This document shows, one piece after another, positions 1 to 9,330 of a stretch of DNA of 64,000 bases. Under the pieces are notes generated by a model. It ran no database searches, was not told where the DNA came from, and saw only the letters and a program-made list of their open reading frames with translations. The DNA comes from Sphingomonas panacisoli (GTDB lineage: Bacteria; Pseudomonadota; Alphaproteobacteria; Sphingomonadales; Sphingomonadaceae). The stretch spans positions 620,001-684,000 of the forward strand of contig NZ_CP042306.1 in the NCBI RefSeq assembly GCF_007859635.1, in the 5' to 3' direction. Position 1 is the first letter of the stretch. Every line of letters begins with the position of its first letter. The position numbers and the translations under genes were made by a program.

Positions 1-17
1 GCTCGATCGGATATGGC

Positions 18-710
18 TTACGCGAAGCGAACGCGCGGCGTCTGGCGACGCGTGCGGAGCATGCCGCCCATCGCGCCGAAGCCGAGGAGCATCAGGCCCC
101 ACGTCGCCGGCTCCGGAACCGCCGTCAGATTGGCCGTGCCGTTGAAGTTCGACCCGTTGCCACCAGTGAAGGCCAGCGTGTAACGGACCGTTTCCGACCA
201 TGGGCCGGTCACGTTGAACAGATTGGCGAACTGCGCAGTGCCCGGGCCGTTGAAGGTCGGGCCGGTCGCCAGCAGCGTCTGGCCAGCCGACACGCCGTTC
301 GAGAAGTCGGCGTTGGTCGCGCTGTAGTACGAACGCATCTGCGCGGTGGTGCCGGCAATGGTATTCGACGTAAACGTGCTGAGCAGGCCGCTGCCGCTCA
401 TCGAGGTCAGACCGGTCTGCGTGATGTACAGATCGATCGTGGCGTTGGAGCCACCCTGGTTTTGGATGTTGACCGACTGGGTCAGCAGTTGCGGCATCGA
501 CAGCAGCGGCGAACCCGTCGCGCTGACGTTGTAGAAATAGCCGCCGGCGCTGGTGTTGTAGTTCGCGGTGCCCGCAACGGCCGTGTCGCAGGCAACTTGG
601 TTGATGGCGCCGCCGTTGACGGACACGCCGATGCAGATGCTCGCGCTGGCGGCAGGCGCCAGGGCGATCGCGGCGACCGTCGCCGCCAAACTCAGAACAA
701 TACGCTTCAT
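18..710 (-). CDS. PEPxxWG-type PEP-CTERM surface/exported protein
   Basis: A 230-residue exported protein. The start is the ATG at 710, preceded by a GGGGAC ribosome site; an ATG 18 bases upstream is less well placed. Residues 1-24 are a classic signal peptide ending AASAS. The body is rich in Gly, Ser, Thr and Asn, with no catalytic motif. The C-terminus has the three-part exosortase signal: VPEPATWG near residue 202, a hydrophobic helix of about 16 residues, then RTRR. The PEPxxWG variant is typical of sphingomonads. Such proteins are normally cut and anchored or released by exosortase, whose gene is not in this window. Specific function unknown. Confidence 0.9.
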   Translation of the reverse strand: MKRIVLSLAATVAAIALAPAASASICIGVSVNGGAINQVACDTAVAGTANYNTSAGGYFYNVSATGSPLLSMPQLLTQSVNIQNQGGSNATIDLYITQTGLTSMSGSGLLSTFTSNTIAGTTAQMRSYYSATNADFSNGVSAGQTLLATGPTFNGPGTAQFANLFNVTGPWSETVRYTLAFTGGNGSNFNGTANLTAVPEPATWGLMLLGFGAMGGMLRTRRQTPRVRFA

Positions 711-789
711 TGGTAGTCCCCTCTTCAAATCAGTTCAGTTGCGACGGGCCGCCCTCTACACGGGGCGAATCGCGTTTGATCCCATTAAC

Positions 790-817
790 ACCCTATTAAT
801 CTTTCGCGCCGCGTCAA
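790..817 (-). promoter_or_regulatory. Candidate sigma70-type promoter for the PEP-CTERM gene
   Basis: Read on the minus strand, TTGACG (817-812) lies 16 bases before TAGGGT (795-790), about 80 bases upstream of the ATG at 710. The -35 is good and the -10 only fair, so the call rests on position and spacing. Confidence 0.35.
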
Positions 818-827
818 TTGAACCGAA

Positions 828-842
828 GTCCCACCGTGGGAC
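828..842. promoter_or_regulatory. Palindromic operator-like site GTCCCACCGTGGGAC
   Basis: Two 7-base arms (GTCCCAC and GTGGGAC) flank one central base, immediately upstream of the candidate -35 of the PEP-CTERM gene. The loop is too small for an RNA hairpin, so a binding site for a dimeric regulator is the more natural reading. No regulator can be named. Confidence 0.35.
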
Positions 843-1022
843 AGCAAGCCGAGGATTTCCGCGGATTCCAAGTGATTCTAGAGGCTTGGAAAAATGCCGG
901 TCTCGAAATTTATTTAGGTGATTTCGGTCGAGCGCTATGATGTTGTTAATACACGTTAAGATGATTGGATAATTGCGACATATGCTGCGGCGCAACAACG
1001 TCGCCGCAATTACTGCCCGCCG

Positions 1023-2270
1023 TTACTTCGCCAGTGATTGAACCTGCCCCAGGTTGATCGCGCCGACCGCGCTCTTGAGCACGTCGATGCTCGGTGCCGA
1101 TCCTTCCGCCTCGACCGCGAAGCGGCTGGCGACCATTACGCTGTAGCTGCCCGATTTGGACTGGTTGTCCCAGCGTTCGCTGACCATGTTGCCGCCCTGC
1201 ATCTCGGTCTTTTCGTAGCCGGTCGCGGTCTGCTTCGACGACGACGCGTTGACCGCACCGCCCAGCGTGGCGATGTTGCCCATCACGCCCATGTCGGTGA
1301 CCGACAGGTCGAAGCTCTGGTCGCCGGCCTGGAACTGTGCCTTCGCGTTGCTGCCGTTGATCCCGCCGGCGCCGGCGCCCTGGCTCTCGACGCTGGTCCG
1401 GTTCCAGCCGGAGATCGACGCGGGCAGCAGGTTCTGCAGCGCGGCCGGATCGACCGCCTTGGCGCCCTCGCCCCCTGCGAGGCCCGCCTGCATCTTCTCG
1501 CCTGCGGCCTTCATGTTCGCCGCGGCCGCCTCCAGCTTGCCGGTGTCGATCGTCGTCCCGCCGACGGATATCGTACCGCCGGGCGTCGTAAGCCCGGCGC
1601 CCGGCGTCATCGCGAACATCGTGCCCGCGATCACACCCGCGACCGCAAGCGCCACGAAGTTGACGACGATGCCGATCAGCACCGCGACGACGACGAACAC
1701 GGGTCGCTGGTCGTCCGGTACCTTCATCATCACGGGCACGCCGACCCAGAACAGGTACGCGCTGTAAAGACCCAGGATCGCCAACGGCGTAGTCGCCCAG
1801 GTCAGCTGGAAGATTCCGCACAGCCACGCCGCGGTGGCGGAGAATGCGACGAGCTTGAGCGCGGCGATTGGGTTCTTGGTCCCCTTGAAATTCGGCGCCA
1901 GCGCGTCGAGCACCATGCTCCACAACCACACGCCAAGCATCGTCAATCCGAGCGCGAGTGCGGCTTGGACGACCGACCCGATCAGCGGCACGCGGAAGCT
2001 GACGCCGAAGACGGTCAGCGGGAACAGCAGGTTGCGGACGATCATCGCGATCGGCCCGATTGCGGCGAGCGGCAATACCCACGTCATCATGACGCTGTTG
2101 AGCGTCATCGGCTCGGCCTCGATCGCCGGCCATTCGGTCTTGGGCGACATCATGATGCGCTTGATGCGCTCGATCATGTTGCTGGCGGCCGGTGGCATGC
2201 TGGGCGGCGGCGGCGGAGGCGGCGGTGGTGGCATCGCGCCCGGATTATCGTTCGGAAATTCGCTGGCCAT
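1023..2270 (-). CDS. Yip1-family multi-pass membrane protein
   Basis: 415 residues from the ATG at 2270, which follows a GGGGAG ribosome site. The N-terminus has a run of ten prolines (about residues 14-23). Residues 40-235 hold about five hydrophobic segments in the arrangement of the Yip1 domain. The last 170 residues are soluble, Gly/Ser/Ala-rich and have no motif I recognise. Bacterial Yip1 proteins are inner-membrane proteins of unknown role. It is divergent from hslV, with 137 bases between the start codons. The family call is by membrane pattern and wording of the N-terminal domain; the function is not known. Confidence 0.7.
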   Translation of the reverse strand: MASEFPNDNPGAMPPPPPPPPPPSMPPAASNMIERIKRIMMSPKTEWPAIEAEPMTLNSVMMTWVLPLAAIGPIAMIVRNLLFPLTVFGVSFRVPLIGSVVQAALALGLTMLGVWLWSMVLDALAPNFKGTKNPIAALKLVAFSATAAWLCGIFQLTWATTPLAILGLYSAYLFWVGVPVMMKVPDDQRPVFVVVAVLIGIVVNFVALAVAGVIAGTMFAMTPGAGLTTPGGTISVGGTTIDTGKLEAAAANMKAAGEKMQAGLAGGEGAKAVDPAALQNLLPASISGWNRTSVESQGAGAGGINGSNAKAQFQAGDQSFDLSVTDMGVMGNIATLGGAVNASSSKQTATGYEKTEMQGGNMVSERWDNQSKSGSYSVMVASRFAVEAEGSAPSIDVLKSAVGAINLGQVQSLAK

Positions 2271-2407
2271 GACTGCTCCCCTTCGCTGGCGGGGCGCGAA
2301 ACCACCCCTTTCGCCGACCCATCTGCTCGCGTTTGCCGCGGAAAGATTGGACAGGCGCGACATATCGCATCTGTTGCGCGGGCGAAACCTGTCCCTACAT
2401 CACGCCC

Positions 2408-2956
2408 ATGAGCGATATCACATGGCACGGCACCACGATCCTTTCGGTGCGCAGGAACGGCAAGGTGATCGTCATCGGCGACGGCCAGGTCTCGGCCGGG
2501 CAGACCGTGATGAAACCCAATGCGAAGAAGGTACGGCGGCTGGGCGACGGCAGCGTGATCGGCGGGTTCGCCGGCGCGACCGCGGACGCCTTTACATTGT
2601 TCGAACGGCTCGAAGCCAAGCTGGAGCGCGCCAACGGCCAATTGATGCGTGCCGCGGTCGAGCTCGCCAAGGACTGGCGGACCGACAAGTATCTCCGCAA
2701 TTTGGAGGCGATGATGATCGTCGCCGACAAGGAGGTGACCTTGATCCTGACCGGCAACGGCGACGTGCTCGAGCCGGAGAATGGCGTCGCGGCGATCGGA
2801 TCGGGCGGGAACTATGCGCTCGCCGCGGCCCGCGCGCTGGTCGAGTACGAACAGGATGCCGAGACGATCTGCCGCAAGGCGATGGCGATCGCGGCGGAGG
2901 TCTGCGTGTACACTAACGACCGGCTGACCGTGGAAAGCCTCGACTCTACCACCTAA
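2408..2956 (+). CDS. hslV: ATP-dependent protease proteolytic subunit HslV
   Basis: 182 residues. This is the threonine peptidase of the HslVU (ClpQY) complex. The start is the internal ATG at 2408: it leaves a short propeptide (MSDITWHG) that would be removed to expose the catalytic Thr9 of TTILSVR. An 8-residue propeptide is usual in alphaproteobacteria. Later family signatures are visible, including [15 protein letters not shown] and the [14 protein letters not shown] stretch. It is followed by hslU after 96 bases that are occupied by an intergenic palindrome, so the two genes are probably one operon. Confidence 0.97.
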   Translation: MSDITWHGTTILSVRRNGKVIVIGDGQVSAGQTVMKPNAKKVRRLGDGSVIGGFAGATADAFTLFERLEAKLERANGQLMRAAVELAKDWRTDKYLRNLEAMMIVADKEVTLILTGNGDVLEPENGVAAIGSGGNYALAAARALVEYEQDAETICRKAMAIAAEVCVYTNDRLTVESLDSTT

Positions 2957-2959
2957 TCC

Positions 2960-3040
2960 GTCACCCCAGCGGAAGCTGGGATCTGGCAGTTACAACAGTG
3001 TGCGCTTGCGGCACGCGATCCCAGCTTTCGCTGGGATGAC
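2960..3040. repeat. Intergenic palindromic (REP-like) element between hslV and hslU
   Basis: Two arms, GTCACCCCAGCGGAAGCTGG (from 2960) and the matching CCAGCTTTCGCTGGGATGAC (to 3040), are inverted relative to each other. Each arm is itself a small hairpin. The same plan recurs at 4350, 7548, 29522, 30464, 44870, 48194 and 59660. Confidence 0.8.
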
Positions 3041-3052
3041 GAAAGTAGATAA

Positions 3053-4345
3053 ATGAACGACTCCCTCACTCCCAAAGCCATCGTCGCCGCTCTCGACGCG
3101 CATATCATCGGCCAGACCGATGCGAAGAAAGCGGTCGCGGTCGCCTTGCGCAATCGCTGGCGGCGGCAACGGCTCGGCGCCGATCTGCGCGACGAGGTGA
3201 CGCCGAAGAACATCCTGATGATCGGCCCGACCGGATGCGGCAAGACCGAGATTTCGCGCCGCCTCGCGAAGCTCGCCGATGCGCCGTTCGTCAAGGTCGA
3301 GGCGACCAAGTTCACCGAGGTCGGCTATGTCGGCCGCGACGTCGAACAGATCGCGCGCGACCTGGTCGAGGAAGCGATCCGGCTGGAGAAGGAACGCCGC
3401 CGCAGCGCAGTAAAGGACAAGGCCGAGGAAGCGGCGATGAACCGCCTGCTCGACGCGCTGACGGGCAAGGATAGCAGCACCGCGACGCGCGAGGCGTTCA
3501 AGCAGCGGTTCCGCGACGGCGTGCTCGACGCGACCGAGATCGAAATCGAGCTCGAAGCCGCGCCGCAAATGCCGTTCGACATCCCTGGTGCCGGGCCGCA
3601 GATGATCAATCTCGGCGAGATGATGAAGGGCTTCGGCGGGCCACAGCTCAAGCGCCGCAAGCTGACCGTGCCGATGGCGTGGGATAAGCTGGTCGAGGAA
3701 GAGGCCGACAAGCGGCTCGACCAGGACGAAGTGTCGCGCCAGGCGCTCGCCGATGCCGAGGCGAACGGGATCGTCTTTCTCGACGAGATCGACAAGATTG
3801 CGGTCTCGGATGTGCGCGGTGGATCGGTCAGCCGCGAGGGCGTCCAGCGCGACCTGCTCCCGCTGATCGAGGGCACGACAGTCGCGACCAAATACGGACC
3901 GATGAAGACCGACCATATCCTGTTCATCGCGTCGGGCGCGTTCCATGTCGCCAAGCCATCCGACCTGCTGCCCGAACTCCAAGGGCGTCTCCCGATCCGC
4001 GTCGAGTTGAAGGGTCTGACCGAGGACGATTTCGTCGCGATCCTGTCCGACACCAAGGCGTCGCTGCCCGAACAATATAAGGCGCTGATCGGCACCGAGG
4101 GCGTGACGATTGACTTCACCGACGACGGCATCCGCGCGGTCGCGAAGATCGCTGCCGAGGTGAACGGCGCGGTCGAGAATATCGGCGCGCGGCGGTTGCA
4201 GACGGTGATGGAAAAGCTGCTGGAGGAAGTCAGCTTCGATGCGGAAGATCGCAGCGGTTCGTCGCTGACGATCGACGCGGCCTATGTCGAGACGCAACTC
4301 GCCAGCATCGCGCGGAATACGGACCTGAGCCGGTTCGTTTTATAA
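3053..4345 (+). CDS. hslU: ATP-dependent protease ATPase subunit HslU
   Basis: 430 residues, full length for the family. This is the AAA+ unfoldase that feeds substrates to HslV. Visible elements are Walker A GPTGCGKT at 58-65, the pore motif GYVG at 91-94, a charged intermediate (I) domain at about 105-235, Walker B VFLDEIDK at 241-248, and the sensor region [20 protein letters not shown]. The C-terminus ends RFVL, which fits the HslU tail that docks into HslV. It probably shares a transcript with hslV. Confidence 0.98.
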   Translation: MNDSLTPKAIVAALDAHIIGQTDAKKAVAVALRNRWRRQRLGADLRDEVTPKNILMIGPTGCGKTEISRRLAKLADAPFVKVEATKFTEVGYVGRDVEQIARDLVEEAIRLEKERRRSAVKDKAEEAAMNRLLDALTGKDSSTATREAFKQRFRDGVLDATEIEIELEAAPQMPFDIPGAGPQMINLGEMMKGFGGPQLKRRKLTVPMAWDKLVEEEADKRLDQDEVSRQALADAEANGIVFLDEIDKIAVSDVRGGSVSREGVQRDLLPLIEGTTVATKYGPMKTDHILFIASGAFHVAKPSDLLPELQGRLPIRVELKGLTEDDFVAILSDTKASLPEQYKALIGTEGVTIDFTDDGIRAVAKIAAEVNGAVENIGARRLQTVMEKLLEEVSFDAEDRSGSSLTIDAAYVETQLASIARNTDLSRFVL

Positions 4346-4349
4346 TCCG

Positions 4350-4422
4350 TCACCCCGGCGTAGGCCGGGGTCTCTGGCGGTCCTTGATCTGGCCAGCGGC
4401 CCCCGGCCTCCGCCGGGGCGAC
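4350..4422. repeat. Intergenic palindromic (REP-like) element after hslU
   Basis: Inverted arms GTCACCCCGGCGTAGGCCGG and CCGGCCTCCGCCGGGGCGAC. It fills the gap between the convergent hslU and the small secreted-protein gene that ends at 4425, and could act as a bidirectional terminator. Confidence 0.75.
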
Positions 4423-4424
4423 GT

Positions 4425-4799
4425 CTACTTCCCCGGCAGATCGTACGGCGTGAACTTGCCCAGGCGGCAATAGGGTCCGGGGATGATGGTGTCCCGATCG
4501 CGCGCCTGGAAGCGGTCGTTGCTGCACAATCGGCTGCCCCAGATTTCCACGACGAGCAGCGTTTGCGGACGCAGCCCAGGACACGCCGCGGGCAGGTCGT
4601 TGCGCCAGATCCGCTTGAGCGACTGGCGATAGAGGATCGTACGGTTGTCGACGATGTCGGGTCCGCCGAGCTGCGACTGGTCGACGCAATCGACCGCGGC
4701 GCCGGCGATCCGGCCCGCTAGGGGGTCCTTGCTGGTCGCGGCGGGCGCGGCCGCACCGGCGACGCCCGCCAACAATACGGGAATCAACGTGTAGCGCAC
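4425..4799 (-). CDS. Small exported Cys-containing protein, paralogue of the next gene
   Basis: 124 residues from a GTG at 4799, one base after the stop of the upstream gene. That spacing and a clean signal peptide (YTLIPVLLAGVAGAAAPA) decide the start. The mature part has several Cys, with the pattern CVDQSQ, a TILYR segment, then C, GSRLC and a terminal CRLGKFTPY. The neighbour at 4801-5211 shows the same series (CLDSFQ, TLVYR, C, GRVC, CSLGSFTTY), so they look like tandem duplicates. The family resembles the DUF6491-type periplasmic proteins, but that is from memory of the pattern. Function unknown. Confidence 0.65.
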   Translation of the reverse strand: MRYTLIPVLLAGVAGAAAPAATSKDPLAGRIAGAAVDCVDQSQLGGPDIVDNRTILYRQSLKRIWRNDLPAACPGLRPQTLLVVEIWGSRLCSNDRFQARDRDTIIPGPYCRLGKFTPYDLPGK

Positions 4800-4800
4800 C

Positions 4801-5211
4801 TTACTTGCGATACGTCGTGAACGATCCCAGCGAGCAGCTGCCGGTCGGGACGTCCGATCCCGGCGTGAACGTGCGACCGATATCGCCGCGGCACACACGG
4901 CCGAAGTTCGACTTGGTCACCAGATAGTCGCCGCGCGAAATGCCTTCGCATCCGGCCGTGGTATCGTTGACATAGACCAGGTTCTGATTGACCCGATACA
5001 CCAGCGTCGAGCCGTACGCCTTCAGCGACGTGCTCTGGAAGCTGTCCAGGCAATCGCCGGTCTTGGTCGCGCGCAGCCCGGCGAGTTGTTGGCCCAGTGC
5101 GGCGCGATCGGCCTCGGCGGCGGCCTGGGCCCGCGCGGTTTCGGCGGGGGTCATCGCGCAGCCGGTCAGCGCCAGCGCGGCGAAAGCGAGTGTGGGAACA
5201 AGGATACGCAT
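4801..5211 (-). CDS. Small lipoprotein, paralogue of the downstream gene
   Basis: 136 residues. The start is the ATG at 5211, which has GGAG seven bases upstream; an in-frame ATG at 5223 overlaps that ribosome site. The N-terminus is a lipoprotein signal with lipobox LTGC at residues 15-18. A short Ala/Glu-rich linker follows, then the same Cys series as the 4425-4799 protein, ending CSLGSFTTYRK. The two are adjacent and nearly abutting, so probably co-transcribed. Function unknown. Confidence 0.7.
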   Translation of the reverse strand: MRILVPTLAFAALALTGCAMTPAETARAQAAAEADRAALGQQLAGLRATKTGDCLDSFQSTSLKAYGSTLVYRVNQNLVYVNDTTAGCEGISRGDYLVTKSNFGRVCRGDIGRTFTPGSDVPTGSCSLGSFTTYRK

Positions 5212-5263
5212 CGGCGACTCCATCGCATCAACCCCCGTTAGTGGCAGTCTAACGCACCAGCGT

Positions 5264-5988
<725 letters not shown>

Positions 5989-5989
<1 letters not shown>

Positions 5990-7032
5990 CAAGCGGTCTC
6001 CAGACGGGCAAGGGTTTCGGCGGCGAGGCGGCAGGTCAGCGTCTCGGCGGGTTCGGGCTGCACGCGGGCGGCGCCGGTGCCGGCCCAGAGCGGCGAATAG
6101 TCGCCGCGCCCGTCGGCTTCGGCCTTGGCGCGCAGCGGCGCAAGCGCGGCGCTGGCGTATGGGAAGGGCGGCGCGGTGGGATTGATCGGCCCGATCGCGT
6201 CGATCAACCGGTTGCGCAGGCCGCGCGCGACGCCGCCCGAAAACAGGTTGGTGAAGACCGTCTCGGTCGCGGTACCGAGCAACGCGCGGTGCGGCGCGCT
6301 CGCGTTGCTCTCGGGGCTGGCGAGATAGGCGGTACCAAGCTGCACCGCGCTCGCGCCGGCGGACAATGCTGCCGCCATGTCCGCCGCATCGACGATGCCG
6401 CCGGCGGCGATCGTCGGAACATCGACCGCGACCTGCAACAGGTCGGCGAGCGGCGTCGGCTGATGCCGGCCAAGAAACCAACCGGCGTGTCCGCCGGCCT
6501 CGGCGCCCTGCAGGACGATCGCATCCACCTCGGCCTCCGCCAGCCAGCGGACTTCGGCGGGCGTCGTCGCATTGCCGACGATCGCCGCACCGGTCGCCAG
6601 CACGCGCTCGATCAGGTCGGGGGAGGGCAGTCCGAAATGGAAGCTGACGATCTCTGGCCGCACCGCTTCGACAGCTTCGGCCATCGCCGCGTCGAACGGG
6701 CGGCGGAGCGGCGGCGGTGAGCCCGGTTCGACGCCTTCCAGCGCGTAGAACGGCTTCAGCACCTCGCGCCACGCGGTGTCGTCGGGCGCGGGACCAAGCC
6801 GATGGCAGAAGAAATTGAGGTTGAGCGGCCCGTCCGCGTCGGCGCGCACCTCGGCCGCCTGCACGATGACCTGGATCGGCGTCAGCATCGCGCAGGGCAG
6901 CGACCCGACCGCGCCGCCGCGCATCGCCGCGACCGCCAGCTCCACGCCGCTCGCACCCGCCATCGGCGCCTGGACGATCGGCACGGCCGCGCCGGTCAGG
7001 TCCAGAAACCGCCGATCGGGCCAGCCGGTCAC
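5989..7032 (-). CDS. Nitronate monooxygenase family FMN enzyme (2-nitropropane dioxygenase-like)
   Basis: 347 residues from a GTG at 7032. The chain is a TIM barrel of the NMO/FabK type: N-terminal VPIVQAPMAGASG, VSFHFGLP, then GAEAGGHAGW and the phosphate-binding AAGGI and GASAVQLGTAYL segments. Such enzymes oxidise alkyl nitronates with FMN; substrate cannot be told from sequence. It sits between gloA and gloB and overlaps gloB by one base. An ATG start is not available nearby, and the GTG immediately follows the end of gloA. Confidence 0.85.
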
Positions 7033-7036
7033 GCGC

Positions 7037-7486
7037 CTACCATTCGCCCGTGTTCGGCATCGACGCCCAGGGTTCGGCCGGTTCGAGCACGCCGTCCTGC
7101 AGGATCTCGATCGAGATGTTGTCGGGGGTGCGGACGAACGCCATGTGGCCGTCGCGCGGCGGGCGGTTGATCGTGACTCCGGCATCCATCAGTCGCTGGC
7201 ACGTGTCGTAGATATTCTCGACGCGGTACGCGAGGTGCCCGAAATTGCGCCCGCCGGTATAGGTCTCGGCGCTGCCGTCCTCGGCCGGCCAGTTATAGGT
7301 CAGCTCGACTTCCGCCCGGCGCTTGTCGCCCAGTTCGGCATTGTCGTCGGGCGTCGCGAGAAAGATCAGCGTGAAGCGGCCCTTCTCGTTGTCGAAGCGG
7401 CGGATTTCCTTGAGGCCCAGCAGCTCGAAGAATTTGACCGTCGCGTCGGGGTCGCTGACGCGGATCATCGTGTGGAGATAGTTCAT
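7037..7486 (-). CDS. gloA: Lactoylglutathione lyase (glyoxalase I)
   Basis: 149 residues. It converts the methylglyoxal-glutathione hemithioacetal to S-lactoylglutathione. The four metal ligands of the family can be placed: H5 (NYLH), E61 (VELTYNW), H84 (FGHLAY) and E127 (ISIEIL). The ATG at 7486 was chosen over an upstream in-frame start because the conserved domain begins directly at MNYLHTM. It heads the gloA-NMO-gloB run. Confidence 0.93.
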   Translation of the reverse strand: MNYLHTMIRVSDPDATVKFFELLGLKEIRRFDNEKGRFTLIFLATPDDNAELGDKRRAEVELTYNWPAEDGSAETYTGGRNFGHLAYRVENIYDTCQRLMDAGVTINRPPRDGHMAFVRTPDNISIEILQDGVLEPAEPWASMPNTGEW

Positions 7487-7547
7487 GTGGGCGCTCCCAG
7501 GGGTTGGTGGGGAGATAGGGGTCCTTATCACGCCATGCCACCCTGCC

Positions 7548-7620
7548 GTGCTCCTGCGAAAGCAGGAGCCCAGGATAGTTTGCGCTAAGCGACCCTGGGC
7601 TCCTGCTTTCGCAGGAGCAC
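7548..7620. repeat. Intergenic palindromic (REP-like) element, GCTCCTGCGAAAGCAGGAGC family
   Basis: Two nearly identical inverted arms of about 27 bases, each with an internal GCTCCTGC/GCAGGAGC hairpin, separated by about 19 bases. It fills the gap between the TPR gene and gloA. Confidence 0.8.
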
Positions 7621-7623
7621 GTG

Positions 7624-8385
7624 CTATTTTGACGATGGTGCCGGCGCTGGCGCAGGCGGCGCATCGAACTGTCCCAGCGCCGCCCGCGCATTCTGCCCGG
7701 CCGCACTGGTCGGCGCGATCTTCACCGCGGCTTCCCAGGCCTTCTTCGCCGCGTCCGCGTCGCCCGCCAGCGCGGCGATATTGCCCGCCTCCAGCTGCAC
7801 CGACGCGTCGTCAGCCGACAGCCGCAACGCCTCCCCGATATCGTTCTGCGCGCGCGGCAAGTCCTTCATCCGCCGCGCCAGCGTCGCCGACAACAGCCAT
7901 GCCAGTGGATCCTTCGGCGCGTTGTCCAGCGCCGCGTCGAGATCGGTCCGCGCCCCGGCCAACTGGCCCGCCGCGACCAGCGCCCGCGCGCGGTCGAGCA
8001 ATGCCTCGCCCTTGTCCTGGCCGGTCAGCGTGCCGTCCGCGAGCGCATTGTTGAGCGCCGCGTAGGCCTTGACCGGCTCGCCCGTCGCCAGCCACGCATT
8101 GCCCGCCTGCGCCCAGTATCGCGTCGCCAGTGGATCCTTCGCGGTCGTGGCCTCCTGCGCCGCCGCCTCGAACGCGATCGCGGCGTCGCGCCAACGTTCC
8201 TCCATCGCATAGGCGAGGCCCAGACACTGCCGCGCCCGCGCCCCGCCACCCGCCAGCCGGAACCGCTCGGCTTCGTTGCGCGCCGCCTCCGGATTGCTCG
8301 TCGCGAGGTCGAGGCACGCCCGATACCGTACGTCGGTCGGGTTCATCGTGTCGGCGGCTTGCAGCGCGAGCGCGAGGAAGATCAT
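7624..8385 (-). CDS. Tetratricopeptide-repeat protein
   Basis: 253 residues from the ATG at 8385, which directly follows the stop of the hydrolase gene. The N-terminus is a short hydrophobic leader (IFLALALQAADT). From about residue 50 to 225 there are repeated helix pairs with TPR spacing, for example QCLGLAYAMEERWRDAAIAF and AWEAAVKIAPTSAAG. The last 15 residues are Pro/Ala-rich. It is probably a periplasmic scaffold. No enzyme motif is seen and the partner is unknown. It overlaps or abuts the hydrolase and is likely co-transcribed with it. Confidence 0.8.
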   Translation of the reverse strand: MIFLALALQAADTMNPTDVRYRACLDLATSNPEAARNEAERFRLAGGGARARQCLGLAYAMEERWRDAAIAFEAAAQEATTAKDPLATRYWAQAGNAWLATGEPVKAYAALNNALADGTLTGQDKGEALLDRARALVAAGQLAGARTDLDAALDNAPKDPLAWLLSATLARRMKDLPRAQNDIGEALRLSADDASVQLEAGNIAALAGDADAAKKAWEAAVKIAPTSAAGQNARAALGQFDAPPAPAPAPSSK

Positions 8386-9093
8386 CAAAGGCTTTCTATC
8401 GTCCGGATCAGCACCGCGATGTCGCCGTCGCGCGACAGGCGGTGGTCGCCGTCCTTGATCAGCGTCGCGTGAACGTCGGCTGACCGGAGGCGGTGGATCA
8501 GGTGCAGCGTGCGGTCGATCGGCACGTCGCGGTCGCCGAAGCCGTGGATCAACCGCACCGGGCAATCGATCGCGATTTCCGCCGCGGTCATCCGCGACGC
8601 TTCGCCGGATTGCCAGAAGCGGCTGGTGAAGACGGTCGGCTGGTCGGAATAAGGCGAGGGACGCTCGATGCGGCCTTCCTGCAAGAGCTTCATCTTCTCG
8701 TCCATCGAGAAGCCCCAATCGGTGAAGTCCGCGGCCGCGGCGATCCCGACCAGCGCCGCGACCTTTTCCGGATGGTCGCGCGCGATCATCAGCGCGATCC
8801 ACCCGCCCATCGACGACCCGACGAGGATTGCGGGTTCGCCGAACAGGTCGAGGATTTGAAGCGCATCGTCGCGCCAGCCGGTCAGCGTCTGGTCCTCGAA
8901 CGCGCCTTCGCTGCGGCCGCATCCGGCATAGTCGAACCGGCAGAAAGTGCGGCCGGCGGACTTCGCCCATGCTTCGAGTGCGAGTGCTTTGGCACCCTCC
9001 ATGTCGGAGGCGTAGCCGGGGGAGGAACAGGACCGGTGGACCCTTGCCGGTGGTCAGGTGATAGGCGAGCGCGGGACGGGGGGCGGTGGTCAT
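8385..9093 (-). pseudogene. Alpha/beta hydrolase, reading frame broken near 9018-9022
   Basis: An intact gene would encode about 235 residues from the ATG at 9093. The first 25 residues (TTAPRPALAYHLTTGKG, then PVLFLP) are in one frame; the rest, from GYASDMEGAK on, is in another. The switch falls in a run of five G (9018-9022, C on the coding strand): four would restore one frame. Catalytic features are otherwise complete, with the nucleophile elbow GSSMGG, an acid in HGFGDRDVP and the His of DGDHRLS. It belongs to the peptidase S9/AB-hydrolase group of serine hydrolases; substrate unknown. One extra base in a homopolymer suggests a sequencing error, but a real pseudogene cannot be excluded. 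Confidence 0.8.
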
Positions 9094-9109
9094 GATGCGC
9101 GCCCTACCA

Positions 9110-9330
9110 ACTCCGTCACCCCCGCGAAAGCGGACCAATCCCTCCCCCGCCAGGGGGAGCGTGCTGGGTCGGATCGTCCCCCGGACGATCCGCGAACATG
9201 CGGGGCATGTTCGACCTCGCACGCGCCGAAGGCGACGGAGGGGGCGGACGCCCATCGATAGCGACGTGCCTCCTCCCCCTCCGTCAGCAAGCTGACACCT
9301 CCCCCTGGCGGGGGAGGATATGGTCGTCAC
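9110..9330. repeat. Compound palindromic repeat (CTCCCCCTGGCGGGGGAGG type)
   Basis: The 233-base gap between two hydrolase genes holds CCTCCCCCGCCAGGGGGAG (about 9138) and its inverse CTCCCCCTGGCGGGGGAGG (about 9299). Between them are further inverted pairs such as CGAACATGCGGGGCATGTTCG. No gene is seen. This is a longer relative of the intergenic palindromes elsewhere in the window. Confidence 0.65.

Larger units (their letters stand above)
711..1022. other. Intergenic region between the PEP-CTERM gene and the Yip1-family gene
   Basis: No credible gene. It holds a candidate minus-strand promoter for the PEP-CTERM gene (790-817), a 15-base palindrome just upstream of it (828-842), an AT-rich stretch around 905-970, and a stem-loop with 7-bp arms (986-992 with 1002-1008) beyond the stop of the Yip1-family gene that could end its transcript, although no clear T-run follows. 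Confidence 0.5.

Noticed and set aside
946..2133. Long Arg/Asp-rich open frame on the minus strand antisense-frame to the Yip1-family gene
   Set aside because: It is in another frame of a real gene, has the repetitive Arg/Gly/Asp composition of high-G+C shadow frames, and lacks a ribosome site.
2960..3040. Palindromic repeats considered as CRISPR or as attachment sites
   Set aside because: Copies are single, scattered between genes, and built of inverted arms; there is no direct-repeat/spacer order and no cas or integrase gene.
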